From Spirochaetaceae bacterium (GTDB taxonomy: Bacteria; Spirochaetota; Spirochaetia; SZUA-6; Fen-1364): a stretch of DNA of 19,229 nt. Below, piece after piece: positions 12,121-19,229 of the stretch; the stretch's first letter is position 1; every line of letters starts with the position of its first letter. The stretch covers positions 5,927 to 25,155 of the forward strand of contig PMZS01000182.1 in assembly GCA_003170115.1 (NCBI GenBank). Reading direction: 5' to 3'. The position numbers and the translations under genes are program-made. The notes beneath the pieces were generated by a model. It saw only the letters and a list, made by a program, of their open reading frames with translations. It had not been told where the DNA came from and searched no databases.

Positions 12121-13941
12121 GTGCAGCAGGCCGACAACAATGTCAGCTGCCTGAACAGTCGGGCGATCATCGAATACATCCGGCGCGGGAAACCGGAGAG
12201 GCTCGGAGAGCTTTTTGCCGGGATGCCTGCGCCATGGATGGAGATGCCGGCGTTACCGCAGTTTCTCGCGGACGAGAACAACTGGATTCCCAGCGGCGTG
12301 ATCGTCCAGCTCTTCGAGCGCGCGCGGGAAATCACGGCAAACCCCGATGCCGCTTTCGACATCGGATTCGATTCCATCGTCCACCGCGAGTTCAGCTACT
12401 GGCAGAAGATTTTTCTCAAGATCTTCACCACTCCGCGACTCGCGCTGCGGAGGATGAACCAGTTGAACACCAAGCTCAACAGCACCAAGATCGTGGAGCT
12501 CGTGTACGACTCCCCGGGCCGCGCGGTGATCCGCTGGCACTGGCGACCGGGCGTGGTCCCGTCGCAGGACCTCTGTGCGTACAACAAGGGCATCTACAGC
12601 GCCATTCCGACACTCTGGGGCCGGGCCGCGGCGCGCGTGGAGGAAAACGTCTGCAGCTTCAAAGGCGGTCCCTACTGCGAGATCACCCTCACATGGGCGA
12701 TATCCCTGGGCCGGGTCGGGAGCTGGCTGGGGCAGATCCTGACGCGCAAGTCCACCCTCTACACGGCCCTGGAGGAGATCGATCGTGACAAGACGCTTCT
12801 CCGCCAGAGGTTCGACCAGGTCACCGGGCTGAACGTCGAGCTCACGAATCTCAACGCTGAGCTGAGCCAGAAGGTGACAATGCTCAAGGCGATCAACAAC
12901 GCCACCCGCACAATCGTCTCCGTGGCGGATACCCGCAAGGTTCTCGAACAGACCATGACTCCTATCGTTGAGGTTTTCGGATTCGATCGTGCAATGATCA
13001 TGCTCGTCAACGAGACGGGCGACTTTCTCGAATACAGCTATGGCGTCGGCGAATCCCCCGAGGCGATGGAGAAGCTGCGCGACTACCGCATTCCCCTGAC
13101 CCGTGACCAGAACCTGATGGTCCGCGTGCTCAAGAGGGGAAAGCCGGTCCTCATCCGTGACGTCGAATCCGCGGGCCTGAACCCCACGAACAAGATCCTC
13201 GCGGATTTCAGGCCCAGCTCATTCATCATCTGCCCGCTCATGGCGGAGGACCGGGTCATCGGCATCCTCGGTACCGACCGGCGCGGGGAACACAAACGGC
13301 CGACGAACAGCGACATGGAGCTCCTGTCGATTTTCGCGAACAATATCGCCACCGCGTTCCTCAGGGCGCGCCTGGACGAGGAGCTGAAATCCAGCTATGT
13401 GAGCAGCGTACGTGCCCTCGTGCTGGCAATCGAAGAGAAGGACACCTACACCCGCGGGCATTCGGAGCGGGTGGCGGCCATCGCGGTGCAGGTGGCGCGC
13501 ACCCTCGGCGTCCCGGAGCCGGAAATCGAATACCTCCAGTTCGGAAGCATCCTCCACGATGTCGGAAAGATCGGGATTCCGGAGTCGATCGTGAGAAGCC
13601 CCAAGCCGCTGACGAACGCGGAATACAAGATCATCCAGAAGCACCCGATGAAGGGCGTTGAAATCCTGCACCCCATCACGTTCATCAAGGACCACATGTA
13701 CCTGGTGCGCAATCACCATGAGCGCTGGGACGGTCGCGGATACCCGGACGGCCTCGCCGGCGATGCAATTCCGCTCGGCGCGCAGATCGTTGCCATAGCT
13801 GACGCGTATGACGCCATGACCTCCTCCCGGCCGTACCGAAAGGGAATGCCGCCCAAGCAGGCGGCGAAGGAGATCCGGAAGAATGCGGGGACCCAGTTCT
13901 CGGAGAAAGTAGCCACGGCATTCCTGGATTCAATCCGATAA
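12121..13941 (+). CDS. HD-GYP cyclic di-GMP phosphodiesterase with N-terminal sensory domain and GAF
   Basis: Predicted to hydrolyse c-di-GMP in response to a signal. Domains in the 606 residues: an N-terminal sensory-type region (about 1-200) containing ENVCSFKGGPYCEITLTW, a Cys-X7-Cys motif (168, 176) like that in V4R or heme-NO-associated sensor domains; a coiled coil (about 203-250); a GAF domain (about 255-415); and a complete HD-GYP domain (about 425-606). In the last, His437 (GHSER), the His469-Asp470 pair in LHDVGKIGIP, His498 and His522-His523 in NHHERWDGRGYP give the metal-binding set and the GYP motif. There is no GGDEF domain and no membrane segment, so it should be cytoplasmic. 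GTG 12121 has AGGGGA just upstream and lies downstream of the TATAAT promoter. A frame from 12040 would add 27 residues that are probably not transcribed. Confidence 0.9.
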   Translation: MQQADNNVSCLNSRAIIEYIRRGKPERLGELFAGMPAPWMEMPALPQFLADENNWIPSGVIVQLFERAREITANPDAAFDIGFDSIVHREFSYWQKIFLKIFTTPRLALRRMNQLNTKLNSTKIVELVYDSPGRAVIRWHWRPGVVPSQDLCAYNKGIYSAIPTLWGRAAARVEENVCSFKGGPYCEITLTWAISLGRVGSWLGQILTRKSTLYTALEEIDRDKTLLRQRFDQVTGLNVELTNLNAELSQKVTMLKAINNATRTIVSVADTRKVLEQTMTPIVEVFGFDRAMIMLVNETGDFLEYSYGVGESPEAMEKLRDYRIPLTRDQNLMVRVLKRGKPVLIRDVESAGLNPTNKILADFRPSSFIICPLMAEDRVIGILGTDRRGEHKRPTNSDMELLSIFANNIATAFLRARLDEELKSSYVSSVRALVLAIEEKDTYTRGHSERVAAIAVQVARTLGVPEPEIEYLQFGSILHDVGKIGIPESIVRSPKPLTNAEYKIIQKHPMKGVEILHPITFIKDHMYLVRNHHERWDGRGYPDGLAGDAIPLGAQIVAIADAYDAMTSSRPYRKGMPPKQAAKEIRKNAGTQFSEKVATAFLDSIR

Positions 13942-13975
13942 ATCTTACCAAAAAGTAAATTTTCTAAAAAAAGAG

Positions 13976-14004
13976 TTGCATCTCCAATCCTGCTGTGGTT
14001 GAAT
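13976..14004 (+). promoter_or_regulatory. Candidate promoter of the LpxL-like gene, with AT-rich upstream stretch
   Basis: TTGCAT (13976-13981), 17 bp, TTGAAT (13999-14004). Just upstream, 13941-13974 is strikingly AT-rich with A-tracts (CCAAAAAGTAAATTTTC then CTAAAAAAAGAG), unlike the rest of this GC-rich window, and could act as an UP element. The same stretch holds a weak TTAC/GTAA hairpin that might instead help end the HD-GYP transcript. Confidence 0.5.
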
Positions 14005-14036
14005 TTGCCATCAATTCCACTGTCAGGAGGGATGCT

Positions 14037-14924
14037 ATGAAACTGAAGATCTCCGTATTCTTTCAGTCCCCGGCGAACGTGTTCCTGTTTCGCCACATGA
14101 GCCCCCGAATCGCGCAGTCCTACCTTCACGCGATTGGCCGCCTCTACTACCTCGTCAACCGCAGGGAAAAGCGGGTGATCGAGAACAACGTCCGCGAAGT
14201 TCTCCAGGGCCAGGAAGAGAGCTACGTGCGGAGGGTCGTACGGGAAACGTTCAAGGGCATCTTCACGCACTATTTCGAGAAAATGTTCTCCGCCTACCTG
14301 GACTACGGCACCGTTCGCTCCTATGTGGACAGGCATTTCAAGGTGGAAGGCGCGCATCTGCTCGACGAGGCCCTGGAGAAGGGAAAGGGATGCATCCTCG
14401 TCACCGCGCACTGGGGAGCGGTCGAGTTCATCCCCTGGGTCCTGCACACGCAGGGGGTTCCCACAAGCGTGATCCTCGAATGCGCCACCGCCAAGCTTGC
14501 GAAAAGCCTGAGGGAAAAGATCGCTCACCGGGACACCGAGCTCATCACCTCGGAATACGGCGGGTCGGTCTTCCTGCGGGCAATGCAGTCGCTGAAGGCC
14601 AACCGGGTGCTCATGACGCAGTGCGATGAAGTGGATGCCTGGCGCCGCCGCAAGAGCCACACCATCAACCTCTTTGGCAAGGAGTTGTTCTTTGACAGCA
14701 CCATCGATGTTCTCTCGCACAGGTCGGGTGCGCCGGTGGTGGCGGCCTTCCTGAAGCGCTCAGGCGGAAACCGATATACCCTTATCCTGGAGGACGTCTC
14801 CGTGCAGCGCACTCCCCAGAGCACCGCGCGTGACTGCCTTGGCCTGTGGGAGAAATACGTGTCCCAGTACCCCGAGCAGTGGTACCAGTGGAAGAAGTGG
14901 AGCGCGATGAAGGTTGCAGCCTGA
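14037..14924 (+). CDS. LpxL/HtrB-family lysophospholipid acyltransferase
   Basis: A 295-residue acyltransferase of the lipid A biosynthesis (LpxL/LpxM) family. The catalytic HX4E motif is TAHWGAVE (His125, Glu130). The C-terminal YPEQWYQWKKW matches the PEQWFW-R/K-x-W end of the family, and the N-terminal half has the expected amphipathic helices. The ATG at 14037 is chosen because a full AGGAGG (14025-14030) lies six bases upstream; the GTG at 13995 would begin before it. It follows the HD-GYP gene after 95 bp with its own likely promoter. In enterics these enzymes add secondary acyl chains to lipid A; in an organism that may lack lipid A the acceptor could be another envelope lipid. Function beyond acyl transfer is not certain. 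Confidence 0.88.
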   Translation: MKLKISVFFQSPANVFLFRHMSPRIAQSYLHAIGRLYYLVNRREKRVIENNVREVLQGQEESYVRRVVRETFKGIFTHYFEKMFSAYLDYGTVRSYVDRHFKVEGAHLLDEALEKGKGCILVTAHWGAVEFIPWVLHTQGVPTSVILECATAKLAKSLREKIAHRDTELITSEYGGSVFLRAMQSLKANRVLMTQCDEVDAWRRRKSHTINLFGKELFFDSTIDVLSHRSGAPVVAAFLKRSGGNRYTLILEDVSVQRTPQSTARDCLGLWEKYVSQYPEQWYQWKKWSAMKVAA

Positions 14925-14932
14925 GGGTCGTA

Positions 14933-14962
14933 TAGACCGGCAGCCGCCAGACAGTGTATTTT
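14933..14962 (+). promoter_or_regulatory. Candidate promoter of the yjbQ-lysC-thrB-thrC operon
   Basis: TAGACC (14933-14938) and TATTTT (14957-14962), 18 bp apart, the latter preceded directly by TG. A start near 14970 would leave about 14 bases of leader containing GGAG (14973-14976) before the ATG at 14984. No attenuator-like leader peptide fits in this space. Confidence 0.45.
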
Positions 14963-14983
14963 GCCTTCAAACGGAGACAGCGG

Positions 14984-15397
14984 ATGAAGTTTCATACCGA
15001 ATACGTGACGTTCAACACTCGCAAGGAACACGAGTACGTCAACATGACGGAGAAAGTCGAGGCCGCCGTGCGTGCCAGCGGCTGCCGCGAGGGAATGGCG
15101 CTCGTGTCAGCCATGCACATCACGGCCGGCGTGTACGTGAACGACGCGGAACAGGGCCTGATCCAGGACATCGACGAATGGCTGGAAACCCTGGCCCCGC
15201 GCCGGCCTGACTACAGGCATCGTCAGACCGGAGAAACGAACGGAGACGCCCATCTCAAAAACCTGCTCATCGGGCACGAGGTCATCCTTCCCGTGACCGC
15301 GGGGCGGCTGGACCTCGGGCCGTGGCAACAGGTGTACTACGCGGAGTTCGACGGACGGCGTCCCAAGCGCGTGATCATCAAGGTAATGGGAGAGTAG
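14984..15397 (+). CDS. YjbQ (UPF0047) family protein
   Basis: A 137-residue protein of the YjbQ family, sometimes annotated as secondary thiamine-phosphate synthase; its physiological role is not settled. The family pattern is complete: HITAGVYVNDAEQGLIQDIDEWLETLAP, YRH, ETNGDAHLKNLLIGHEVILPV, GRLDLGPWQQVYYAEFDG, then RRPKRVIIKV at the end. The conserved His and Asp/Glu residues in the middle segments are thought to form the active site. The ATG at 14984 is chosen over 14954 because GGAG lies 7 bases upstream and the shorter form starts at the conserved MKFHTEYVTF. Only 8 bp separate its stop from the lysC start, so it heads the threonine operon. Confidence 0.9.
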   Translation: MKFHTEYVTFNTRKEHEYVNMTEKVEAAVRASGCREGMALVSAMHITAGVYVNDAEQGLIQDIDEWLETLAPRRPDYRHRQTGETNGDAHLKNLLIGHEVILPVTAGRLDLGPWQQVYYAEFDGRRPKRVIIKVMGE

Positions 15398-15405
15398 GGA
15401 CCGCG

Positions 15406-16806
15406 GTGAAAGTCCTGAAGTTCGGGGGCAGTTCCGTCGCCGATGCCGCGCGGATCAAGGTCGTGACGGGTATCATCGCCGACGCAGCGCGTGGAGACCG
15501 CGTGGCCGTCGTGCTGTCCGCCATGAAGGGGGTCACGGACGGCCTGATCTCGCTCGCGAGAAAAGCGGAGGAAGGTTCCGAGGGACTGAAGGACGCGCTG
15601 GAGGCGATCCGTGCCCAGCACTTCGACGCGGTCCGGCTCCTCTTCGGCCCCGCGGACCAGGCATCGGCCCTCACGCCCCTGGCGATCATGTGCAACGAGT
15701 TGGAGGAAATCCTGCATGGCGTGGAGCTGATCCGCGAATGCTCCGCCCGGACAATGGATCTCGTGATGAGCTTCGGCGAACGACTCTCCTGCAGACTGGC
15801 GGTGAGCTACATGTCCGCGAAGGGGATTCCCGCGGTGCTCGTGGACGCGCGGGAAATCGTGCGCACCGATGAACGGTTCGGCTCGGCCTCCGTCGATTTC
15901 CCGACGAGCTACGCCCTCATCAGGGAGAGGCTCGAGGCAGTAACCGGCATCGCCGTCATTCCGGGATTCATCGGGGCAACGGCGAAGGGCGTCACGACGA
16001 CCCTCGGCCGAAACGGGTCCGACTACACCGCCTCCATCATCGGTGCCGGCGTGGACGCGAAGATGATCGAGATCTGGACGGATGTGGACGGCGTCCTCTC
16101 GGCGGATCCCCGAATCGTGCCTGACGCGTTCGTGATCCCCGCGATCAGCTCGGAAGAGGCGATGGAGCTCTCCTACTTTGGGGCGAAGGTGATCCACCCC
16201 TACACGATGGTCCCCGCGGTGGAAAAGAACATCCCCATCCTCATCAAGAACAGCCTCAACCCCGCCGCGCCCGGCACGCTCATCGCGGCCGCGGAGACGA
16301 TCAAGCGGGACGGCGCCCTGCCCATCACGGGAATCGCCTCGATAGAGGGGATCTCGCTGGTGAACATCGAAGGCGGGGGCATGATGGGCATCCCCGGCTT
16401 CGCCGCGCGCATTTTCGCGGCGCTTGCTCGTGAAGGCATCAACATCATCATGATCTCCCAGGCATCCTCGGAGCACACCATCTGCCTCGTGTTCAGGACG
16501 GCGGAGGGAGAGCGTGCATTGGCCACCCTCAACCGGGAGCTCGCCCCCGAGCTGCACACCCACCGCATCGAGCGCTTCGAGCTGATGCGGGAGCTTCTCA
16601 TTGTGTCGGTGATCGGGGAGAACATGCATGGTACGCCCGGCATGGCCGGGCGCCTCTTCAGCGCGCTGGGCAGGGCGGGGATCAACATTCTCGTCATCGC
16701 CCAGGGCTCCTCCGAGCGCAATATCTCCTTCGTGATAGAAGAAAAGAACCACGCCCTCGCCCTGCGCACGATCCACGCGGAGTTTCTCCCGGGACGATCG
16801 AAATAA
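15406..16806 (+). CDS. lysC: Aspartokinase (monofunctional, ThrA-type kinase with two ACT domains)
   Basis: Phosphorylates L-aspartate in the first step of the Lys/Thr/Met pathway. The 466 residues begin with KVLKFGGSSVADAARI; then MSFGERLSCRLAVSYM, TTTLGRNGSDYTASIIG and IEIWTDVDGVLSADPRI, ending with tandem ACT repeats (GMMGIPGFAARIFAALAREGINIIMISQASSEHTICLVF and GTPGMAGRLFSALGRAGINILVIAQGSSERNISFVI). The ACT pair suggests feedback control by threonine or lysine. The kinase looks closer to the N-terminal half of ThrA/MetL than to short LysC, but no homoserine dehydrogenase domain follows. GTG 15406 is chosen since AGGGA lies five bases upstream and the family starts there. Stop and thrB start share one base (TAATG). 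Confidence 0.93.
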   Translation: MKVLKFGGSSVADAARIKVVTGIIADAARGDRVAVVLSAMKGVTDGLISLARKAEEGSEGLKDALEAIRAQHFDAVRLLFGPADQASALTPLAIMCNELEEILHGVELIRECSARTMDLVMSFGERLSCRLAVSYMSAKGIPAVLVDAREIVRTDERFGSASVDFPTSYALIRERLEAVTGIAVIPGFIGATAKGVTTTLGRNGSDYTASIIGAGVDAKMIEIWTDVDGVLSADPRIVPDAFVIPAISSEEAMELSYFGAKVIHPYTMVPAVEKNIPILIKNSLNPAAPGTLIAAAETIKRDGALPITGIASIEGISLVNIEGGGMMGIPGFAARIFAALAREGINIIMISQASSEHTICLVFRTAEGERALATLNRELAPELHTHRIERFELMRELLIVSVIGENMHGTPGMAGRLFSALGRAGINILVIAQGSSERNISFVIEEKNHALALRTIHAEFLPGRSK

Positions 16807-17747
16807 TGGCGCGCCTGGAACGCGTCTCCGTCTTTGCCCCGGCCACGGTCGCGAACGTCGCCTCGGGATTCGACGTCCTGGGTTTCGCGCTGGACTCCCC
16901 CGGCGACTCGGCCACGCTCACCCGCTCGTCGGAAAAGGGCGTGCGCGTCGTCTCCATCACGGGCGATGACGGCAGGCTTCCCCGGGACCCGAAAAAGAAC
17001 ACGGCCGCGGTCGCGGTCACGGCATTCCTGGACGCGGTCGGGCACCCCTTCGGCGTCGAGATCGTCTTGGAGAAGCGCATGCCGCTGAGCTCGGGACTGG
17101 GAAGCTCGGCTGCAAGCGCTGTCGCGGCGGTGACAGCCGCCAACATTCTGGCCGGCAGGCCTCTCTCCCCCCGGGACCTCCTCCCCTTCACCATGGAAGC
17201 CGAGCGCGTGGCATGCGGATCAGCCCATGCTGACAACGTGGCCCCCTCGCTCCTCGGCGGTTTTGTCCTGATTCGCAGCTATGACCCCCTGGACATCGTG
17301 CAGTTACCGGTCCCGAAGGGCCTCTCGTGCGCCGTCGTGCACCCGCACGCGATGCTGCGCACGGAGGATGCCCGCCGGGTGATGAAAAAGGAGATCCGCC
17401 TCTCGGATGCAATTCGCCAGTGGGGCAACCTCGCTGCCCTCGTCGCCGCGCTGTACAACGGGGACCTCCAGCTCCTCGGCAGGTCGCTGCAGGATGTCGT
17501 TGCCGAGCCGGCCCGGTCCCTTCTCATTCCTGGATTCGCGGCGGTCAAGTCCTCGGCCCTTGCCGCCGGTGCGCTCGGGTGCTCCATCTCGGGGTCCGGC
17601 CCGTCCATTTTCGCGTTGTGCTCCACCAGCGAAGACTCCTCCCGCGCGGGGGCCGCCATGGTGGCCGCCTTCAGGACGGCGGGCCTTGGCAGCGACCTGT
17701 ACCTTTCCGCGGTGAACACGAAGGGCCCGGTGGAGAACCCCGCGTGA
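16806..17747 (+). CDS. thrB: Homoserine kinase (GHMP family)
   Basis: Converts homoserine to O-phosphohomoserine with ATP. The 313-residue protein shows the N-terminal PATVANVASGFDVLGFAL signature, the GHMP ATP loop PLSSGLGSSAASA (residues about 93-105), GSAHADNVAPSLLGGF and the C-terminal SISGSGPSIFAL loop, all in the expected order. The length is normal (about 300-310). The ATG at 16806 overlaps the lysC stop by one base and the TGA overlaps the GTG of thrC by four bases, so lysC-thrB-thrC is a translationally coupled unit. Confidence 0.95.
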   Translation: MARLERVSVFAPATVANVASGFDVLGFALDSPGDSATLTRSSEKGVRVVSITGDDGRLPRDPKKNTAAVAVTAFLDAVGHPFGVEIVLEKRMPLSSGLGSSAASAVAAVTAANILAGRPLSPRDLLPFTMEAERVACGSAHADNVAPSLLGGFVLIRSYDPLDIVQLPVPKGLSCAVVHPHAMLRTEDARRVMKKEIRLSDAIRQWGNLAALVAALYNGDLQLLGRSLQDVVAEPARSLLIPGFAAVKSSALAAGALGCSISGSGPSIFALCSTSEDSSRAGAAMVAAFRTAGLGSDLYLSAVNTKGPVENPA

Positions 17748-19051
17748 AGTTTGCAAGCATTTCACATCCCGAAAAGGTCGTCAGCTTCCGGGACGCCCTG
17801 TTCACCGGGCTGGCTCCGGACGGCGGGCTGTACCATCCCGTAGACGCGCCGGACCTCTCGGGCATCGTGCCCACCCTGGAGCGCCTCCCCTCCTTCCAGG
17901 AGGTGGCGGCGGAATCCTGTGCCGCGCTGCTCTCACCGGAAATGCCAGCGGACCAGGCCAGGGCCCTGGCACGGCGTGCCCTTCCATTTTCACCGGTGCT
18001 TCGGCGGGTCGATGATCGCATTCTCCTCCTGGAGCTGTTCCACGGACCCACGTGCGCGTTCAAGGATTTCGGAGCACAGTTCCTCGCCGCGGCCATGGAG
18101 GCCCTGCTCCCGGGTGAAACCGGGCGGATCCATATCCTCGTGGCAACCAGCGGGGACACGGGCAGCGCGGTTGCACACGCGTTTCATGGCCGTGCGAACA
18201 TCGACGTGGTCATTCTCTACCCCTCCGGCCGGGTGAGCGACCTGCAGGAAAAGCAGCTCACGACTCTCGGTGGGAACGTCCACGCATTGGAGGTGCAGGG
18301 AAGCTTCGACGACTGCCAGCGCCTCGTCAAGGAGGCGTTCCAGGACGGGACGCTTCGGACTCGGCTCCGCCTCACCTCGGCCAACTCCATCAACATCGGC
18401 AGGCTCATTCCCCAGTGCCTGTACTACCTCTTCGCGGGCACCCGGCGCGAGGAGCTGCGGGGGGCGGCCCCGACGATCTGCGTTCCCAGCGGCAATTTCG
18501 GCAACCTCACGGCGGGCGTGTATGCGTGGCAATGGGGCCTTCCGGTCCGGCGGTTCATCGCCGCGACGAACGTGAACGACGTGGTTCCCCTCTACCTGGG
18601 GAGCGGCAGGTTTGATCCCCGGCCTTCGGCACGGACGCTTTCGAACGCCATGGACGTGGGCAATCCGAGCAACTTCGAGAGGCTGAAGGAGATATTCCAG
18701 GGAAGCTGGGAAGGAATGGCATCCCGGATCGAAGGACGTTCGGTAACAGACTCCAGGACGCTGGAGACGATACGCGCCGTGTACGCCGCCCACGGCCTGC
18801 TCGTGGATCCGCATACCGCCGTGGGGTATGCCGCGGCCGAGGATCACCTGGCCCAGGGCGGAGAGGAACAGGTGATCGTCCTCTCAACCGCCCACCCTGC
18901 GAAGTTTTCCGAGATCGTGAGCAAGGCCACGGGCATCGTCCCCGAGATGCCGGAAAGGCTGGCACGGTGCCTCAGGCTCCCGAAACAGGCCCTTCTGATG
19001 GGGGCGACTTTCAGGGAGCTTTCGGAATTCCTGCTTAATTCTTTTGGCTGA
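17744..19051 (+). CDS. thrC: Threonine synthase
   Basis: PLP-dependent last step of threonine synthesis from O-phosphohomoserine. At 435 residues it is of the E. coli/yeast (class II) type. The N-terminal ISHPEKVVSFRDALFTGLAPDGGLYHP, the PLP lysine in FHGPTCAFKDFGAQF (Lys107), LVATSGDTGSAVAHAF, the phosphate-binding VPSGNFGNLTAG, and DVGNPSNFERL are clear. A frame open back to 17327 overlaps thrB and is not part of the gene; the GTG at 17744 starts at the conserved MKFASI and overlaps the thrB stop (GTGA). It ends in ELSEFLLNSFG, after which structured non-coding DNA begins. Confidence 0.95.
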   Translation: MKFASISHPEKVVSFRDALFTGLAPDGGLYHPVDAPDLSGIVPTLERLPSFQEVAAESCAALLSPEMPADQARALARRALPFSPVLRRVDDRILLLELFHGPTCAFKDFGAQFLAAAMEALLPGETGRIHILVATSGDTGSAVAHAFHGRANIDVVILYPSGRVSDLQEKQLTTLGGNVHALEVQGSFDDCQRLVKEAFQDGTLRTRLRLTSANSINIGRLIPQCLYYLFAGTRREELRGAAPTICVPSGNFGNLTAGVYAWQWGLPVRRFIAATNVNDVVPLYLGSGRFDPRPSARTLSNAMDVGNPSNFERLKEIFQGSWEGMASRIEGRSVTDSRTLETIRAVYAAHGLLVDPHTAVGYAAAEDHLAQGGEEQVIVLSTAHPAKFSEIVSKATGIVPEMPERLARCLRLPKQALLMGATFRELSEFLLNSFG

Positions 19052-19063
19052 AAAATCCGCTCA

Positions 19064-19100
19064 CCGCGCTCTGCACAGCGCGGGGCGAGGTATGCCTCGC
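19064..19100. repeat. Two adjacent hairpins downstream of thrC
   Basis: CCGCGCT (19064-19070), loop CTGCAC, AGCGCGG (19077-19083), then GCGAGG (19085-19090), loop TATG, CCTCGC (19095-19100). Both stems are perfect. Neither is followed by a T-tract, so factor-independent termination is doubtful; they may be part of a repetitive extragenic palindrome element or protect the operon mRNA 3' end. Confidence 0.6.
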
Positions 19101-19111
19101 TGCACTATGCA

Positions 19112-19150
19112 AAACGCAAGAAGCGCAACTTCCTTGCCCTTTTTGCGTTT
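19112..19150. repeat. Inverted repeat AAACGCAA/TTGCGTTT downstream of thrC
   Basis: AAACGCAA (19112-19119) pairs with TTGCGTTT (19143-19150) around a 23-base loop that itself can fold (GAAG 19120-19123 with CTTC 19129-19132). A 10-bp perfect palindrome CGAGGCCTCG follows at 19160-19169 and echoes the GCGAGG/CCTCGC hairpin arms further left. No gene is seen in 19052-19229. Confidence 0.5.
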
Positions 19151-19180
19151 CGCGCATTGCGAGGCCTCGGCGCCGGGATT

Positions 19181-19229
19181 CTGCGACGCGTCAGCGGCGC
19201 ATTCACTGCGACGCGTCAGCGGCGCATTC
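19181..19229. repeat. 25-bp direct tandem repeat, cut by the window edge
   Basis: Unit one is 19181-19205 and the second copy, identical over all 24 visible bases, is 19206-19229, where the window ends. The units abut with no spacer, so this is not a CRISPR array. Each contains the 8-bp palindrome GACGCGTC and the string CGGCGCATTC. The number of copies is unknown. Confidence 0.8.

Noticed and set aside
13944..13965. Intrinsic terminator after the HD-GYP gene
   Set aside because: The TTAC/GTAA stem is only 4 bp and A/T-rich; too weak to call, and the stretch fits an UP element as well.
13713..14720. A 335-codon open frame on the minus strand opposite the HD-GYP end and the LpxL-like gene
   Set aside because: It covers catalytic motifs of two real genes on the other strand and has no family features.
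15337..16776. A 479-codon open frame on the minus strand opposite lysC
   Set aside because: It lies entirely antisense to the aspartokinase, with an Arg/His/Asp/Gly-rich composition and no motif.
17327..17743. Upstream extension of thrC overlapping thrB
   Set aside because: The open frame is out of frame with thrB, its residues look like shadow translation, and the GTG at 17744 matches both the family N-terminus and the GTGA coupling pattern.
19181..19229. CRISPR array beginning at the right edge
   Set aside because: The two 25-bp units abut directly with no spacer, and no cas gene is in the window.

Overview
This is a GC-rich bacterial chromosomal segment, tightly packed and made almost entirely of housekeeping genes. 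No phage, transposase, CRISPR array, rRNA or tRNA was seen. The best guess for the host is a member of the Spirochaetota. This rests on the long (about 175-residue) CarD-type regulator, which looks like the spirochaetal version, an isolated PTS IIA (PtsN-like) protein, a divergent SDF-type symporter, a Lys/Ala-tailed HU protein and a family 5 peptide-binding protein. It is an inference from gene content, not a marker-gene identification.

Layout. Positions 1-272 hold the tail of a probable outer-membrane beta-barrel protein. It converges on a divergent SDF-family symporter (265-1485, minus). From 1567 galU and aroK run rightward as an overlapping pair and converge on the minus-strand pair ptsN-like/hisA (2903-4173). 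A divergent intergenic region (4174-4361) carries two good promoters around a 16-bp-armed palindrome, and leads rightward to an HU-like protein. A very strong hairpin (4729-4760) separates HU from the minus-strand operon carD-nth-mutT (4761-6358). A TVP38/DedA-like membrane protein (6492-7202) diverges from carD and converges on a minus-strand run: rhomboid protease, an unknown exported protein, and a peptide-binding protein (7217-10177). An RlmE-type rRNA methyltransferase (10258-10863) converges, overlapping by 26 bp, on an enolase-superfamily enzyme (10838-11977). From 12121 to the end everything is on the plus strand: an HD-GYP c-di-GMP phosphodiesterase, an LpxL-like acyltransferase, then YjbQ, lysC, thrB and thrC. 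The last 178 bases contain inverted repeats and a 25-bp direct repeat that is cut by the window edge.

How the genes work together. lysC-thrB-thrC is a coupled threonine operon (aspartokinase, homoserine kinase, threonine synthase) without asd or hom nearby. galU-aroK supplies UDP-glucose and shikimate phosphate. carD-nth-mutT joins a global RNA polymerase regulator to two oxidative-DNA-damage functions.

The most interesting non-coding signal is in the promoters. galU, carD and the TVP38-like gene each have a clear -10 hexamer placed so that transcription would begin on, or within one base of, the start codon, and none has a Shine-Dalgarno sequence. This predicts leaderless mRNAs alongside conventional genes with AGGAGG-type sites. 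Other items worth a second look are the symmetrical palindrome between the ptsN-like and HU promoters, the SDF transporter that lacks the usual sodium and substrate residues, and the repeat-rich right end. I found no clearly new multi-gene system.
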